From Microvelia longipes (Eukaryota; Arthropoda; Insecta; Hemiptera; Veliidae): a stretch of DNA of 64,000 bases. Shown here piece by piece: positions 36,479 to 46,840 of the stretch. Numbering within the stretch: position 1 is the first letter of the stretch; each line of letters begins with the position of its first letter. The notes under the pieces are model-generated. The model saw only the letters and a list, made by a program, of their open reading frames with translations. It was not told where the DNA came from and made no database searches. The stretch lies in contig JACMZG010000008.1 in NCBI GenBank assembly GCA_018340805.1, positions 82,170,598-82,234,597 of the forward strand, written 5' to 3'. The position numbers were made by a program, and so were the translations under genes.

Positions 36479-39400
36479 ACGAAGGTGTCTCTATCAGCCC
36501 AAGTCTCAATCGAATGCTATTGTGTCTAGGACTGCTAAGCGATTTGGTCATGATGTCAGCATCCATATCTTCTGATGGTTTGTACTCTATACGGATGAGC
36601 TTTTGAGCAACTGCATCACGAATAAAGTGCTCCCTTACTGAAATGTGTTTGGACTTGGAACTAACCATCGGACTCGTAGCTAAGTGTTTTGCAGCTTGGT
36701 TGTCGCTGAATAAAGTTATAGTAGCCTGAGGATGACCCATGTCTTCAGCAAGCATTCTCTGAATAGCTTCTTTCGCCGCTTCTGTCATGGCCATATACTC
36801 GGACTCTGCAGTAGACAAGGCAACGGTTCGTTGTTTTCGCGATTCCCAACTGATGGGTGCACCACCGTATACAAAACAATAACCCGTATATGACCTCCTA
36901 TCGATAGTGCAGGCTGCGTAGTCCGCGTCTGCCATACCGATTATAGGTTCTCCAGTTTGTCTATAAGTAATCTGGAAGTCAAGCGTTCCCTTCAAATATC
37001 TGAGGACACGTTTTGCCGCGGTCCAATGCTCAGTAGCATAACAAGAGTTGAACTGACTAAGGTAGCTAACCGAATATGCGATGTCCGGGCGTGTCGCTAC
37101 AGACAGATACATTAATGATCCAATTAAGTTTTGATAGGGCAGGTTCGGATCTGGTGTTGTTTTAGATTTTTCTAACTTTAAATTTATTTCCATGGGAGTC
37201 TTTATGCTTTTGCAATTTTCCATATTAAATTTTGACAAAATTTCTTTGATATACTTAGCCTGACTCATCGAAAAAGTGTCTTCTGTTTGTTTAAATTCTA
37301 TTCCTAAACAGTACGTCAGTTTCCCAATATCTCGCATGTCAAATAATTTTAGCAATGTGTCTTTAGTAGATTTTAATGCTGCGTCACTGGTAGTTTCTAC
37401 AATCAGGTCGTCGACATACACTGCTATTAGTACCGTGTCCCCCCCTGACGTCTTGATGTACAGGCAAGGGTCAGCATTAGATGGTCTAAAGCCTACTTCT
37501 TTAAGTTTTTCATCCAGCTTTTAAACCATTGACGGCCAGCTTGCTTTAGACCATAGAGTGCTTTTTGGATTTGCAGACTTTTTCAGTTCTCTTTTGTTTA
37601 AATCTTCAAGCATTGTCTTAGCTTTCTGAAATATATTAGGTCCTACTTTAGTGCTTTCTTCGACCATTATTTCTTGTACATATTTGTCTAGGTGCTTTGG
37701 TTTTTCCATCTATATTTCAGCATCGATTTCTCCATTTAGATAAGCAGTTGTCACGTCAAGTTGTATGACTTTCATTTTGTTTTCAACCGCCGTGGCTATT
37801 AGGTGTCTAATCGTACTTAGTTTCGCCACTGGTGCGTACGTTTCGTAGTAGTCTACGTCTTTCTTCTGGGTGTAACCCCGCGCGACAAGTCTTGCCTTCT
37901 TTCTTTCTAAAGTTCCGTCTGCGTTGTATTTATTTTTTAGAATCATTCGATTTCCAACAATGTTTGTACTTGGTTTCCTGTCTACGATGGTCCAGGTTTC
38001 ATTTTTTAGATGTGATCGAATTTCACTTTTTATGGCTTCATGCCATTCTGGACTTTCTGTCTCTGAACTTTCAATTTCTCCTAGAAGGCAGGAATTTGAC
38101 ATCTCATAGTCTCTTGTCCATAATGGTAGACGTCGATCTCTTTGAGGTCGACTGGATTGGTTATCATTAATCTCTTCTTCTTGGTTTGTTTCGTTTTCTG
38201 TGATTCGAGTTTTGTTTATGTTTTGATTCTCTTTATTAGTAATTCCATGTTCTATGTTATCATATTTATTTTTAACTTTATTACCTTCAGTGTTTTCACA
38301 AAGTATCTCTTCTTTATTGTTGTTGTATGATTCGTTTTCATCATTATTTTCTTCTTTATCATTGTAGTCTTGTTCACTATAATGACTATCATCATTATTA
38401 TCATTAACGTTGTCATAATTATCATCATCATTGTTGTTATCAGTATATTCATCATCATCATCATTATTAGTTTCATTATCTTCATCACTGCAAGTACTGT
38501 CAGTGTCCTGTTCATCATCAGTGTTTTCATCGTTAGAGCTATTTGCACTGTAATGGTAATTTTCACATTCTGGTATGTTTTGATGTTTTACGGGTACTGT
38601 TACGTAATCATCGGTATCAGTTTCTTCATTCACCAGGTTATAGTTCAAATTTTGGTTTAAATATTGGTGATCAATCTTATTTATTATCTTTACATCTCTA
38701 GTAGTTATAATTTTTCTAAATTTCGGTACCCAGATGCGATATGCCTTTGATACTTCGGAATAGCCCATAAAAATTCCAGTTTCAGTTTTTGGTTTGAATT
38801 TTGAATTATGGTATGGGCCTTTAATTAATATGAATGATTTGTGTCCGAATACATGGAGATGCCTAACTGACGGTTTTCGTCCTACCCACCTTTGAAATGG
38901 AGTTTCGTTATTTATACTTTTTGAAGGTGTTCTGTTTATTAGATAATTGGCAGTGTTGACTGCCTCGGCCCAAAACATTTGAGGCAATTTTCCCTCTATA
39001 AGTAAGCATGCTTTCTCAAGTAAGGACCTGTTTTTTCTTTCGGCGATGCCATTTTGTTGTGGTGTGCAAGGAGCTGACAAACGTCTGATGATTCCACAAT
39101 TCTTTAGATATTTGTCAAACTCTTTGTTACAATATTCGCCCTTACCATTGTCTGTTTGAAGATATTTAATTGATTTTCCAGTTAAATTTTCAGTTTCATT
39201 TTTAAATTCTTTAAATAATTCCAATACTTCGTTTTTCTGTCTCATGAAATATACTTTTGTGTATCTTGAAAATTCGTCTATAAACGTGACGAAGTATTTT
39301 GCTCCTCCAGGAGATTTTGTCTGGAACGGTCCACATACGTCTGAATGTACGCTGTGCAATAAGTCTGTAGCATTTGATTTTCCGCGTTTAGGAAATGGCA

Positions 39401-40120
39401 ATCTAGAAAATTTAGCTTTAATACAGGTTTCGCATTCTTGTACTTTTTTTCTTGGGTCAAATTCTAATCCGATTAAAGTTTCGTTTTTTAGAGCTAATTT
39501 CAAATCTTTTTCATTAATATGCCCGAGTATCTTATGCCAAGTGTTTATATCGTTTTGAGGTGAGTAAAATGACGTGTCTTTATTATCTTCTGTATGGACG
39601 TAGTAGAGTCCGTTATCTGCTTTCTTCGCTTTCAATACAACTCTTCTATTTCTATCAGTTACTAACGCTTCATATTTTTTAAACGTTACGAAGAACCCTT
39701 TATCCGTAATTTTCCCCACTGACATTAGATTTGTACTTAAATTTGGAACAAAAAGTGTATCTGTAAGCTTTATCGATTCATCTTGTACCGATATTTCTAC
39801 ATCGCCTGACCCTTTTATTTCCGCTGTTTCATTTTTAGCCGCAAGTTGAAGCTTCCCTCTCGCTTTATTGTGATTAAGTTCAGAAAATTTACTTTTGTCT
39901 AAACACATATGTGACGTGCATCCGCTGTCCAGACAGAATGTAATATCATTTGTCTCAATCTTGTTTCCAGAAGACAGCCATGTTTCATATATTTTAAACG
40001 TTGATTGGCTTTTATTTTTGTTTTTATTTTTCCTGTCAGATTTTTCATTTGTTTGATGATCTCGGTTTTCGTATTTTATTTTGCTTCGATTTGAATTTTG
40101 AAAATTTCCGGTTTTTTTTT
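36477..40120 (-). pseudogene. Copia pol: protease, integrase, reverse transcriptase, RNase H (broken)
   Basis: The protease has CLDSGCTSHM just before 39908 (DSG active-site motif). Pre-integrase and integrase follow with an H-H-C-C finger (WHKILGHIN...CETCIKAK), catalytic Asp in VHSDVCGPF and in LQTDNGKGE, and Glu in PQQNGIAERKNR. An Asp/Asn/Glu-rich low-complexity linker lies at about 38240-38560. The reverse transcriptase starts near NETWTIVDRKP, with KARLVARGYTQ and QLDVTTAYLNGEI, and has its YVDD box at about 37415. RNase H shows ADADYAACTIDRRSYTGYC and STAESEYMA. Breaks: a stop at 37710-37712 and two frame changes between about 37500 and 37620. The pol frame is also offset from gag near 40112-40120. 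All domains remain recognisable. Confidence 0.93.
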
Positions 40121-40783
40121 AAATTTAGGGTAATTTTTGTTTTTACATTGGCAGAAAGATTTGTTTTGACTTTTATAATTTTTTCCATAGTACGCATCTT
40201 CAGAATTTGACAGCTTATTTTTATTTCTAGCCTCACTTTCTTCTATTATTTTTACTTTTAAATTTTCAGGACTAGAGAGCACATCTCTTGATTCCATAGC
40301 TATCCTAAAGTTTTCAAACGATTCTGGTAAAGAATATAGCATCATGATGCTTAAAAGATCACAATTAATCTTCACATCCATTTCAGCTAACTTATCTACT
40401 GTGTCAGTTAGATTATTCAAATGATCTCTAATGTCATCTGAGTCAATCATTTTATGGAGAATTAGGTGTTTTAACAGAGTGGCTTTTCGAGCAGGGCCTT
40501 TACTTTCATAAGACTGTGACAGTTTATCCCACACATCTTTAGATGTTTCACAGTTCTTAATCTGTTTAAGCTCGCTAGGGGAGATTATTAGTATGAGTTC
40601 GGACTTGGCATTTATGTCCTCCTCTTCCCACTTAGCCAGTTCTGTCGGCTCAGCAGGTTTAGTGGCTTTGCCTGAGACATATTTCCACAACTTTTGTCTA
40701 GTAAGTATCGCTTGAGCTTGAAGCTTCCATGTATCATAATTATCACGCTTCAGAGGCTCAATACGATAATTATTACTACTCAT
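40076..40783 (-). CDS. Copia gag
   Basis: 235 residues starting MSSNNYRIEPLKRDNYDTWK, a typical Copia gag opening (short stretch ending in DNYxxWK). A central helical region includes KDVWDKLSQSYES and LLSIMMLYSLPESFENF, the UBN2/gag-polypeptide pattern. The C-terminus is basic. The usual CCHC zinc knuckle is not evident: only CQC followed by Lys/Asn is seen near residue 212. The frame leaves the pol frame at a run of nine A's (plus-strand T's at 40112-40120). A -1 shift there would enter pol, so it is either a 1-base deletion or a slippery site. Confidence 0.9.
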   Translation of the reverse strand: MSSNNYRIEPLKRDNYDTWKLQAQAILTRQKLWKYVSGKATKPAEPTELAKWEEEDINAKSELILIISPSELKQIKNCETSKDVWDKLSQSYESKGPARKATLLKHLILHKMIDSDDIRDHLNNLTDTVDKLAEMDVKINCDLLSIMMLYSLPESFENFRIAMESRDVLSSPENLKVKIIEESEARNKNKLSNSEDAYYGKNYKSQNKSFCQCKNKNYPKFKKKPEIFKIQIEAK

Positions 40784-40849
40784 TTCTAATTATAGTTTGA
40801 TTGAATCTGATTTCGCTCACCAATTGAGATTCCACAGTTTTTAAAGTGT

Positions 40850-40864
40850 CCTGAGCCCATAACC
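40850..40864 (-). other. Copia primer-binding site
   Basis: Directly inside the 5' LTR the minus strand reads GGTTATGGGCTCAGG. This resembles the Drosophila copia site, which pairs with an internal half of initiator tRNA-Met rather than its 3' CCA end (family knowledge). Confidence 0.8.
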
Positions 40865-41020
40865 TATTAGAATTTAGGTCTTATCATCCAAGGAGTCACA
40901 ACGCTAGATTGTATAAGCAAATAAAACAAACTTATATTAAATTGACAATATGACAAAACAGTAATAAAAACAATAATAAATATGTTATATCAAGTTAACA
41001 CCTGAAGTGCCATCCTGACA
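40865..41020 (-). repeat. Copia 5' LTR
   Basis: 156 bp, same ends as the other LTR (TGTCAGG...CTAATA on the minus strand). The outer flank is ATTTC. Confidence 0.95.
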
Positions 41021-41025
41021 ATTTC

Positions 41026-41213
41026 AAGTCATGATATTGTTTTTGTACTTCAAGATTTTTATTTAACTATTCATTGTTATTGTTTGTTGTTTTGTAATAC
41101 TTTCTTTTAAATAATTCTGTTTATTCTTTTATATAAATATTTTGTAACTTTCCTTTTAAAATGTAATATTTTTTGTATGGTCTTAGACAGTAAAATTAAT
41201 AAAATAAATAAAT
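41026..41213 (+). mobile_element. non-LTR retrotransposon, right part with (AAAT)n tail
   Basis: Continues the element interrupted by Copia at ATTTC. It ends AATAAAATAAATAAATAA, an (AAAT)n 3' tail, just before the AAACT target duplication and the BEL/Pao coding sequence. Summed with 35882-36313 the insertion is about 620 bp, so it is strongly 5'-truncated. Confidence 0.72.
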
Positions 41214-41218
41214 AAACT

Positions 41219-41395
41219 GCCCCAAATACTCTATTCTAAACCTTCTCCTAAGCTCTTCCATAAGTTGAATACGAGCATTGTATTTACGGTTGAGACCCTC
41301 CATCTCTATCTCATCACAGTCTGACAAAGTGGTCTCCTTGATTTCATGTAAAAACATAGCTGGAGTGAGTGGAGTGCCTATATAACACTCAAGAT
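41219..41395 (-). pseudogene. BEL/Pao retrotransposon relic, upstream part (end of integrase region)
   Basis: The minus strand encodes GTPLTPAMFLHEIKETTLSD followed by a stretch with RKYNARIQLMEELRRRFRI and EYLGQ. This is the region after the integrase core in BEL/Pao elements (LTPAxFL ... LxxRWxxEYL). It ends exactly where the non-LTR element begins and continues at 35876 downward with a compatible peptide (FVHHRKITPSREL). Confidence 0.75.
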
Positions 41396-41672
41396 ATTAT
41401 ACTTCAAGATTCTTATTCTTATTCTTATTGTTAACATTCAAGATCCTTGGTAAAATCCGAAACTAAATACGTCAGACAAACGCCAATTTGTTGTGTCTCC
41501 CATTTTTATTTTGAGCTTTTAGAAGAAGAAGAAGACAAAGAAAATCATTCCCGCCTGTTCCCTCCGGATATTGCACCGTGTCATCATAGATAAAGGATTT
41601 AGATTTTATTATTATTTTATAATAGTATTTGTTGTTAATTGGTGTTTACTTAGTTTGTAATTATAAATAAAG
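41396..41672 (+). promoter_or_regulatory. RPA3 5' flank
   Basis: About 280 bases between retrotransposon remains and the RPA3 start codon. It contains a CTTATT-type short repeat (41405-41430), a GAAGAAGAAGAAG run at 41522-41536 and a slightly GC-richer patch at 41550-41580. No clear TATA box with initiator is seen, so the transcription start is not fixed. The gene's promoter must be compact, or include transposon sequence. Confidence 0.35.
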
Positions 41673-41768
41673 ATGCAAGTTAAAAGTGAGACGAGAGTGC
41701 GAGCTAACGGAGCCTTGCTCAGTAAACATGTTGGGAAAGAAGTTTGCGTTGTAGGCAACGTTCTCAAT
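41673..41768 (+). CDS. RPA3: replication protein A small subunit (RPA14), exon 1
   Basis: Encodes 32 residues beginning MQVKSETRVRANGALLSKHV and including GKEVCVVGNV, matching the start of the RPA3 OB fold (R-x-N...L....GK.V...G.V). Donor AAT|GTAAGT is consensus and falls between codons (phase 0). The complete protein is 115 residues; the family is usually about 110-125. RPA14 is the smallest subunit of the RPA heterotrimer that coats single-stranded DNA in replication and repair, and it contributes to trimer assembly in the nucleus. Confidence 0.92.
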
Positions 41769-42468
41769 GTAAGTATTTTTTGTTCTTGTACCAATCTACT
41801 TGAATTTAAGGTTGTCCTCTAAACAAAGTTTGAAATAGTTTTAAATAGTCATGCCAATAAAAATGGTGGCTTGACTTGAGCTTATTGTACAGTAAAATAG
41901 AACCAACGGATGAGTTTACTACCGTAATTTGAGCTGTTGAAACGTCAGCCGATGTCGTTAAAGGAAAGTATTTTTGCCGATACGGCTACATTTATTGTGT
42001 ACACTAAGTATCTCAGAGATACTTTTGCTATTAGAGTTTAGACTTAAATTAAATTCTTCAGTGATAAAGCGATTGGTAGCTTGGCGATTAGGTACCAGAA
42101 CAAGAAACTCTCAAGGAAAGGCATGATGTTGGTATCTTAGGAAATAATGATCTGTCGTTTTAACACAGTTATGTGTTATATAATATACAATATATACAAT
42201 ATACAGAGACATATATTACATACATTATTAGATGTGAAATCCTACAAGGGTAAGCCCGTGAGTGGGAACAATTTTTTATGATTATGTCGTCTGGCAGTTC
42301 CATAAATTTGTTTTAAACAAAAATAATTGGGGATGGATTACCCTATCAGTCAAAGTGCCAAGAAGAGACAAACTCAATTGCTATACTCCTTAAAAATGTT
42401 TCTTTATACATTTATCTATCTTTTTGTTTCCAAATATAATTGATTTTAACTTTCATGATGTGTTTCAG

Positions 42469-42655
42469 TCCATGCCAGATGGAAGTTCTTTTGACATCAA
42501 GACATCAGATAAGCATGTAGTGACTTGTATTCCTCGACAACCATTATCTGAAACTATAGGAGGAGTCGTAGAAGTACACGGAGTTGTCAGAACCAAGGAT
42601 TCTATTGTTTGCAATTACTTCATGGCATTCCCCGATGATGTTGCTGCTGATTATG
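42469..42655 (+). CDS. RPA3: replication protein A small subunit, exon 2
   Basis: Residues 33-94. Acceptor TTTCAG|TCC at 42468/42469; donor TATG|GTTTGT after 42655 (phase 1). The peptide contains SFDIKTSDKHVVTCIPRQPL and GGVVEVHGVV, the central strands of the OB fold, ending in FPDDVAADY. An in-frame stop in the intron follows readthrough. The intron upstream (41769-42468, 700 bases) shows no element. Confidence 0.93.
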
Positions 42656-45501
42656 GTTTGTATTTTGTACTTTCATTATTAATGGCTTTCTATAAATCAA
42701 CCTACTGTTTATATTAATTTTGATTCTCACAAAGGTCAAATGTGATCTGCAGAAATATCTTTCATTTAACTTGCTTATCAGACTTGAGAGTATTATAACT
42801 CGACTTAGTTATAGTCATTGGTTCTAACTTTTATTGTTTTTACTGTGACAATCATTGATACAGTTATAATTGTTGTGTATATAGATTTTACAATTTCAAG
42901 TATTCTAGTCATCACCTATATGTGTGTTTGCATTTACTCTTTAAGTGAATTGCATTACTCTCTTAAAGACTAAAAATATTTTCACTCATTCTCGATTTGT
43001 CCTCGGTATAAATATTTTAGAGATGAATAGTCAACTATTTATTTTACTGTGAATCAAATTAACTCTAACGTGTCTTCTGCTCAACTACTAATTACTTCTC
43101 TAATCAAGCATGTGAAGCCAGAGAAACTTGAATTTATAAAATAATAGTTGCTGTTATCATTTGTATAAGCTGTACATTTAGAAAATAATTGAGTACAGGG
43201 TACCTTTGTACTTTTCCTCACTACTTCCCACTCGCTTTGCTCGTTCTTGGATTGTTGTGATTATCCAAATCTTAAGGATTCAAGATTCGAAAATAACTTT
43301 ATTTTACAATTGTACTATAAAGTTTGTGAGGTTATATATAAACCAAGTAGGGAAACTTCTATGCTAACCTGTGTAAAAAAAATGAGACATTTGTGATCAG
43401 CTGATAGCTTGCTCAAAAATAAAAAAATAGCTCAAATTGGAATAACTGCGCGTGTGCCTTTTAGGATTTATGTTTTTTACATAATTTTATTGGCAACCCT
43501 GATAACATTAGGTGAGTTTTACTTTTTATCGTGTTTTCGTACTTTAATATGTATGTGATAGTTCAATGATTTTGTATTTATTCTGTGAAATAATTGTTAT
43601 AATAAATTAGTTGAAGAAAAAAAAGAGAAACTATTATAAAGGTAAACTGCATGTTTTTATTAAGATTTTGAAGAACATACAGACAGCAGTGTATTGCCTT
43701 AAATATAGCCTTAAATCATGATTGCTTTCTGAAGATGTATATTTGTGTCAAATGTCAAGTTCGTCAGTCAATTTTTTTATTTTTTTCAACAAATTTGGTT
43801 GACTTTCCTATATTACTACGGGTATAAATGAGGAAAAGTCTAGATACTAATCTAGACTTGGCTGACAACTACTGGGTTGTCTATCTTTTTTCCACTCTCC
43901 TCCAATTTTAGATTCTTAAATTTTCAATTGTCACCTTATTAATCTGGGAGGAGACAAGGTACTAATTTTTATTGAGGACCAGGTGTGTGTATTTAACACT
44001 AAAACATTTACAAACTATTTCTTATATTTGCATCTTAACTATTTATGTTAGTTAAGTAATATTAACTAAAATAAACATACTATATTAACTAACATACTAT
44101 ATTAACTAGTATGTTAGGAACAAAGATAAATGCCTCTCCACAAAAGATTTACTACCACGTCACAATGGTGTAAATTAAATAATTTTTGCGTGTCTAATAA
44201 TTAAGTACGTTTTTTGCTTCCCAATAATTCATAATTATACAAATGCTAAAAGAATCAAAGAAATCTTTACTCTCTTTGGTATTGTAGCAATTATTTTTCA
44301 TGACAGGTTTCTGATTGCAATTTTAGCATAACCATGAACAGCTCAAATTTTAATGAAATACTTAAATTTAATTTTAACTCAAAATGCGAGCAAACAAAAA
44401 AACTCTGTTTCTGTTTAAAGAAGTTAATTTTTGATTTAATGCGGGTGTTGTTAAGGAGGTCCCCTTTTCTAAAGCCCTGATCTTATTAGAAAGAATCATA
44501 ACTTACAGCAAGAAAACAGTAGAAATATAAGTGATGAAATGATAAAAACAATTTATCATTTTGTTATTGGTAATTTAAATATTTTATTGTTGTTGGGTAA
44601 CTGGGACCTTTGGGCACTTGCTTACACTCTGAAAATAAATTATTTTATGCAAATATGAATCCTTCCAAATGTGATGTTAATCTCACTTGTTCATGTATGG
44701 ACAGAAAGGCCTTTTTAAGGCTGCTGTGCTACAATGAGGGCATACACTGTTCTTTTGTGAATGCAGTGAACAAAATTATTGTATATTATTACAAGGCTGT
44801 AAAGAAGGTCTTTTTTACCGTAAAGATTATATTTACTGTCAAGCAAAGTGAGACAGTAAAAGGAGCGGAGGTAAAATAAAGCCATTCCCAGTCGTGTACC
44901 AAATGCCATTTTTTTCAGGTGTAGTAACAGTAAACAACTATTTAGAAGAAAAACAGTATAATGTTTAAAAATTTGACCGTTCACTTCTTTTGATCATCTC
45001 TGCCAAAATGTTCAATTCTGGCAGGGTATTTTCAATCTGAATCACCCTCCATGATTATTGGACACTTGAATTATCAAGTGTCCAATTATTAATTATGTTG
45101 CAGAGCTATTCCTAATATACACTAATATTAATTAATTAACTAGATTAAGAATTACTATTCATTAGAACTCCTTAAACGAGACTCCATTTATTTTTAAATA
45201 TTTTTAACCCATGTCAACTTTAAGTGTAAACATTAATATTAAAATATTAATATTGCCAACTTAATATAAATTAATATCCCAACAAATTATTTATTGAAAT
45301 AATTAATAACTCACTTTCCGAAAATAACAAAGTTTGGTTAACTAAAACGTCCGATTATTTATTTGATAAAAAAAGTAAGGAGGACAAGGGTGGTTATATT
45401 ATAACCTTGTAGTAAACTACTAGCACCCATCTAGTGGACATTTGAGGAATTTCACCAAGGACTGCAAAAAACTCTTTTACTATCGCTGACAGTAAAAAAA
45501 C

Positions 45502-45528
45502 TTTTTTACTGTCGCCGACAGTAAAAAA
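45502..45528. repeat. perfect 13-bp-arm hairpin within a cluster of ACTGTCG/CGACAGT motifs
   Basis: TTTTTTACTGTCG and CGACAGTAAAAAA are separated by one base. Imperfect versions lie just before (about 45473-45499) and after (AACTGTTTTAGACGGTAAAAAA, about 45536-45556). Related text (TTTTTTACCGTAAAG, GAGACAGTAAAAGG) occurs near 44808-44865. Confidence 0.7.
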
Positions 45529-45780
45529 ATTACAAAACTGTTTTAGACGGTAAAAAACACATTCACCTATTTTTTTGAGGATGTAAAGTGCTCACTTTAC
45601 AGCCGCCAAAAAAAAATAACTTTTTGTCAAATGGGGTGTTATTTTGTAGAATTGTTACATCTATGATCTAACTGTGAAATTTTGTTATCTGCCTCATTTA
45701 ATTTAAATTGAAAACTATATTTTTATTTCAATTATTATGAAATAAATACTTATGATTCTCAATTATTATGAGAAATATAC

Positions 45781-45980
45781 TAATTAAAGTAAAAAGCATT
45801 TGTCTTACAAAAAGCCTATAATTAAAAATACATGGCCAGCTTTCGATCATCATTAGTGTCAGTGAGATGAGTTTAATTCGCCTTGGCCATGGTTTCTAGG
45901 ACAGATGATGATAGATAAGGCCGAAACTGGCTATGTATTAATAATTATATGCTTGTTGAAAGACAAATGCTGTTAACTTT
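45781..45980. mobile_element. foldback element with arms of about 75 bp
   Basis: The left arm (45781-45853) contains AAGCATTTGTCTTACAA, ATACATGGCCAGCTTTCGAT and CATCATT. The right arm (about 45905-45980) is its imperfect reverse complement (ATGATGATAGATAAGGCCGA, GGCTATGTATTAATA, GAAAGACAAATGCTG). The spacer is about 50 bases. No coding sequence and no clear target duplication. Confidence 0.7.
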
Positions 45981-46455
45981 ATATTTTTGTTTTCGCTCCT
46001 AAACTCATACATGGCCAACAGTGGGTTTATTTTTATTTTTATAATACTGTTCAGAACCACTGGTCTGTATCACAATTATAATTACAAATAATAAGAGTAT
46101 TTTGAATATCTCATCTGCATCTGATTATTTATAGTTATAGCACTATAACCATGTATGAGAAAATAGTGTTGAGGAACCAATGAGGTTGGTGTGATTTAAC
46201 ATCCGAAACCAACCTCATTGGTCCCCTTGTATTATTTTCCCACACTGTCAACTATAAACATTTGTTATACTGTAACTATGATATAGACAAAGTATAATAC
46301 AAATTAGTTTTTTTTTAAAATATGTAATTATCTTAAAATTTTTGGTTGAAATAACAAGCTAAGTTTTAAACACAAAAAAGATAAAGCCCAGGATAAACCC
46401 TCGACAAGGGTTCATCATTTAACTTAATATTAGGCATAACACCATGTGTTATAAA

Positions 46456-46479
46456 TATATATATATATATATATAATAT

Positions 46480-46544
<65 letters not shown>
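46456..46544. repeat. (TA)n microsatellite next to the RPA3 exon 3 acceptor
   Basis: About 90 bases of TA repeats with two phase slips. Confidence 0.95.
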
Positions 46545-46546
<2 letters not shown>

Positions 46547-46582
46547 TTGTTTTCTGTTAAATATTATTATTTTATGTTTCAG

Positions 46583-46647
46583 ATCCTGAAATTGTTAATG
46601 AACTTGCTAATTTGATAAATACAATACCTAATCAATGGAAATCATAA
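46583..46647 (+). CDS. RPA3: replication protein A small subunit, exon 3
   Basis: Acceptor TATGTTTCAG|ATC at 46582/46583. Codons complete an Asp split across the intron (G|AT), then PEIVNELANLINTIPNQWKS and stop TAA at 46645-46647. This is the C-terminal helix by which RPA14 packs with RPA32 and RPA70 (family knowledge). Length and phase fit the two upstream exons exactly. Confidence 0.92.
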
Positions 46648-46840
46648 CTACTAATTATTTATAATTAATTGATATAAACGAGTATATCTTGATATTATTC
46701 TATCTATTATGTCCAATCTATGATGCCAGTTGATCTATTTTGTCCTAATCTTTGAACTTATGCATTAATTGGCAGTAATTCTTTACATTGTTGCTAACAA
46801 ATTAAGGTTATAATAGAAATAAAGCTACTTTAGTTGGCAA
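46648..46840 (+). other. RPA3: RPA3 3' UTR with AATAAA
   Basis: Canonical AATAAA at 46818-46823, about 170 bases after the stop, is the best candidate cleavage signal. Confidence 0.6.

Larger units (their letters stand above)
36314..41020 (-). mobile_element. Ty1/copia LTR retrotransposon, nearly complete, 4707 bp
   Basis: Bounded by two 156-bp LTRs and a 5-bp target duplication ATTTC (36309-36313 and 41021-41025). In its own orientation (minus strand) the order is 5' LTR, primer-binding site, gag, protease, integrase, reverse transcriptase, RNase H, polypurine tract and 3' LTR. Integrase before reverse transcriptase identifies Copia/Pseudoviridae. The LTRs differ at 3 of 156 positions by eye, so it inserted relatively recently, yet pol carries one nonsense codon and frame changes. 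It sits inside a non-LTR element, about 650 bp upstream of the RPA3 start. Confidence 0.96.
42656..46582 (+). other. RPA3: RPA3 intron 2, repeat-rich
   Basis: A 3927-base intron. It contains an inverted copy of the GCGAGCAAAGCGAG-type motif (about 43229-43255) and hairpins at 45057-45086, 45502-45528 and 46176-46222. It also holds a foldback element at 45781-45980 and a (TA)n array at 46456-46544 ending about 38 bases before the 3' splice site. Small open frames (44610-44879 and its opposite) have no recognisable features. Confidence 0.85.

Noticed and set aside
38142..38660. Overlapping frames on both strands in the Copia linker
   Set aside because: They are shadows of the Asp/Asn-rich GAT/AAT repeat coding for the acidic linker of pol.
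42424..42717. Open frame starting before RPA3 exon 2 as a complete gene
   Set aside because: Its first 15 codons and its tail are intronic; the coding part is exon 2 bounded by clear splice sites.
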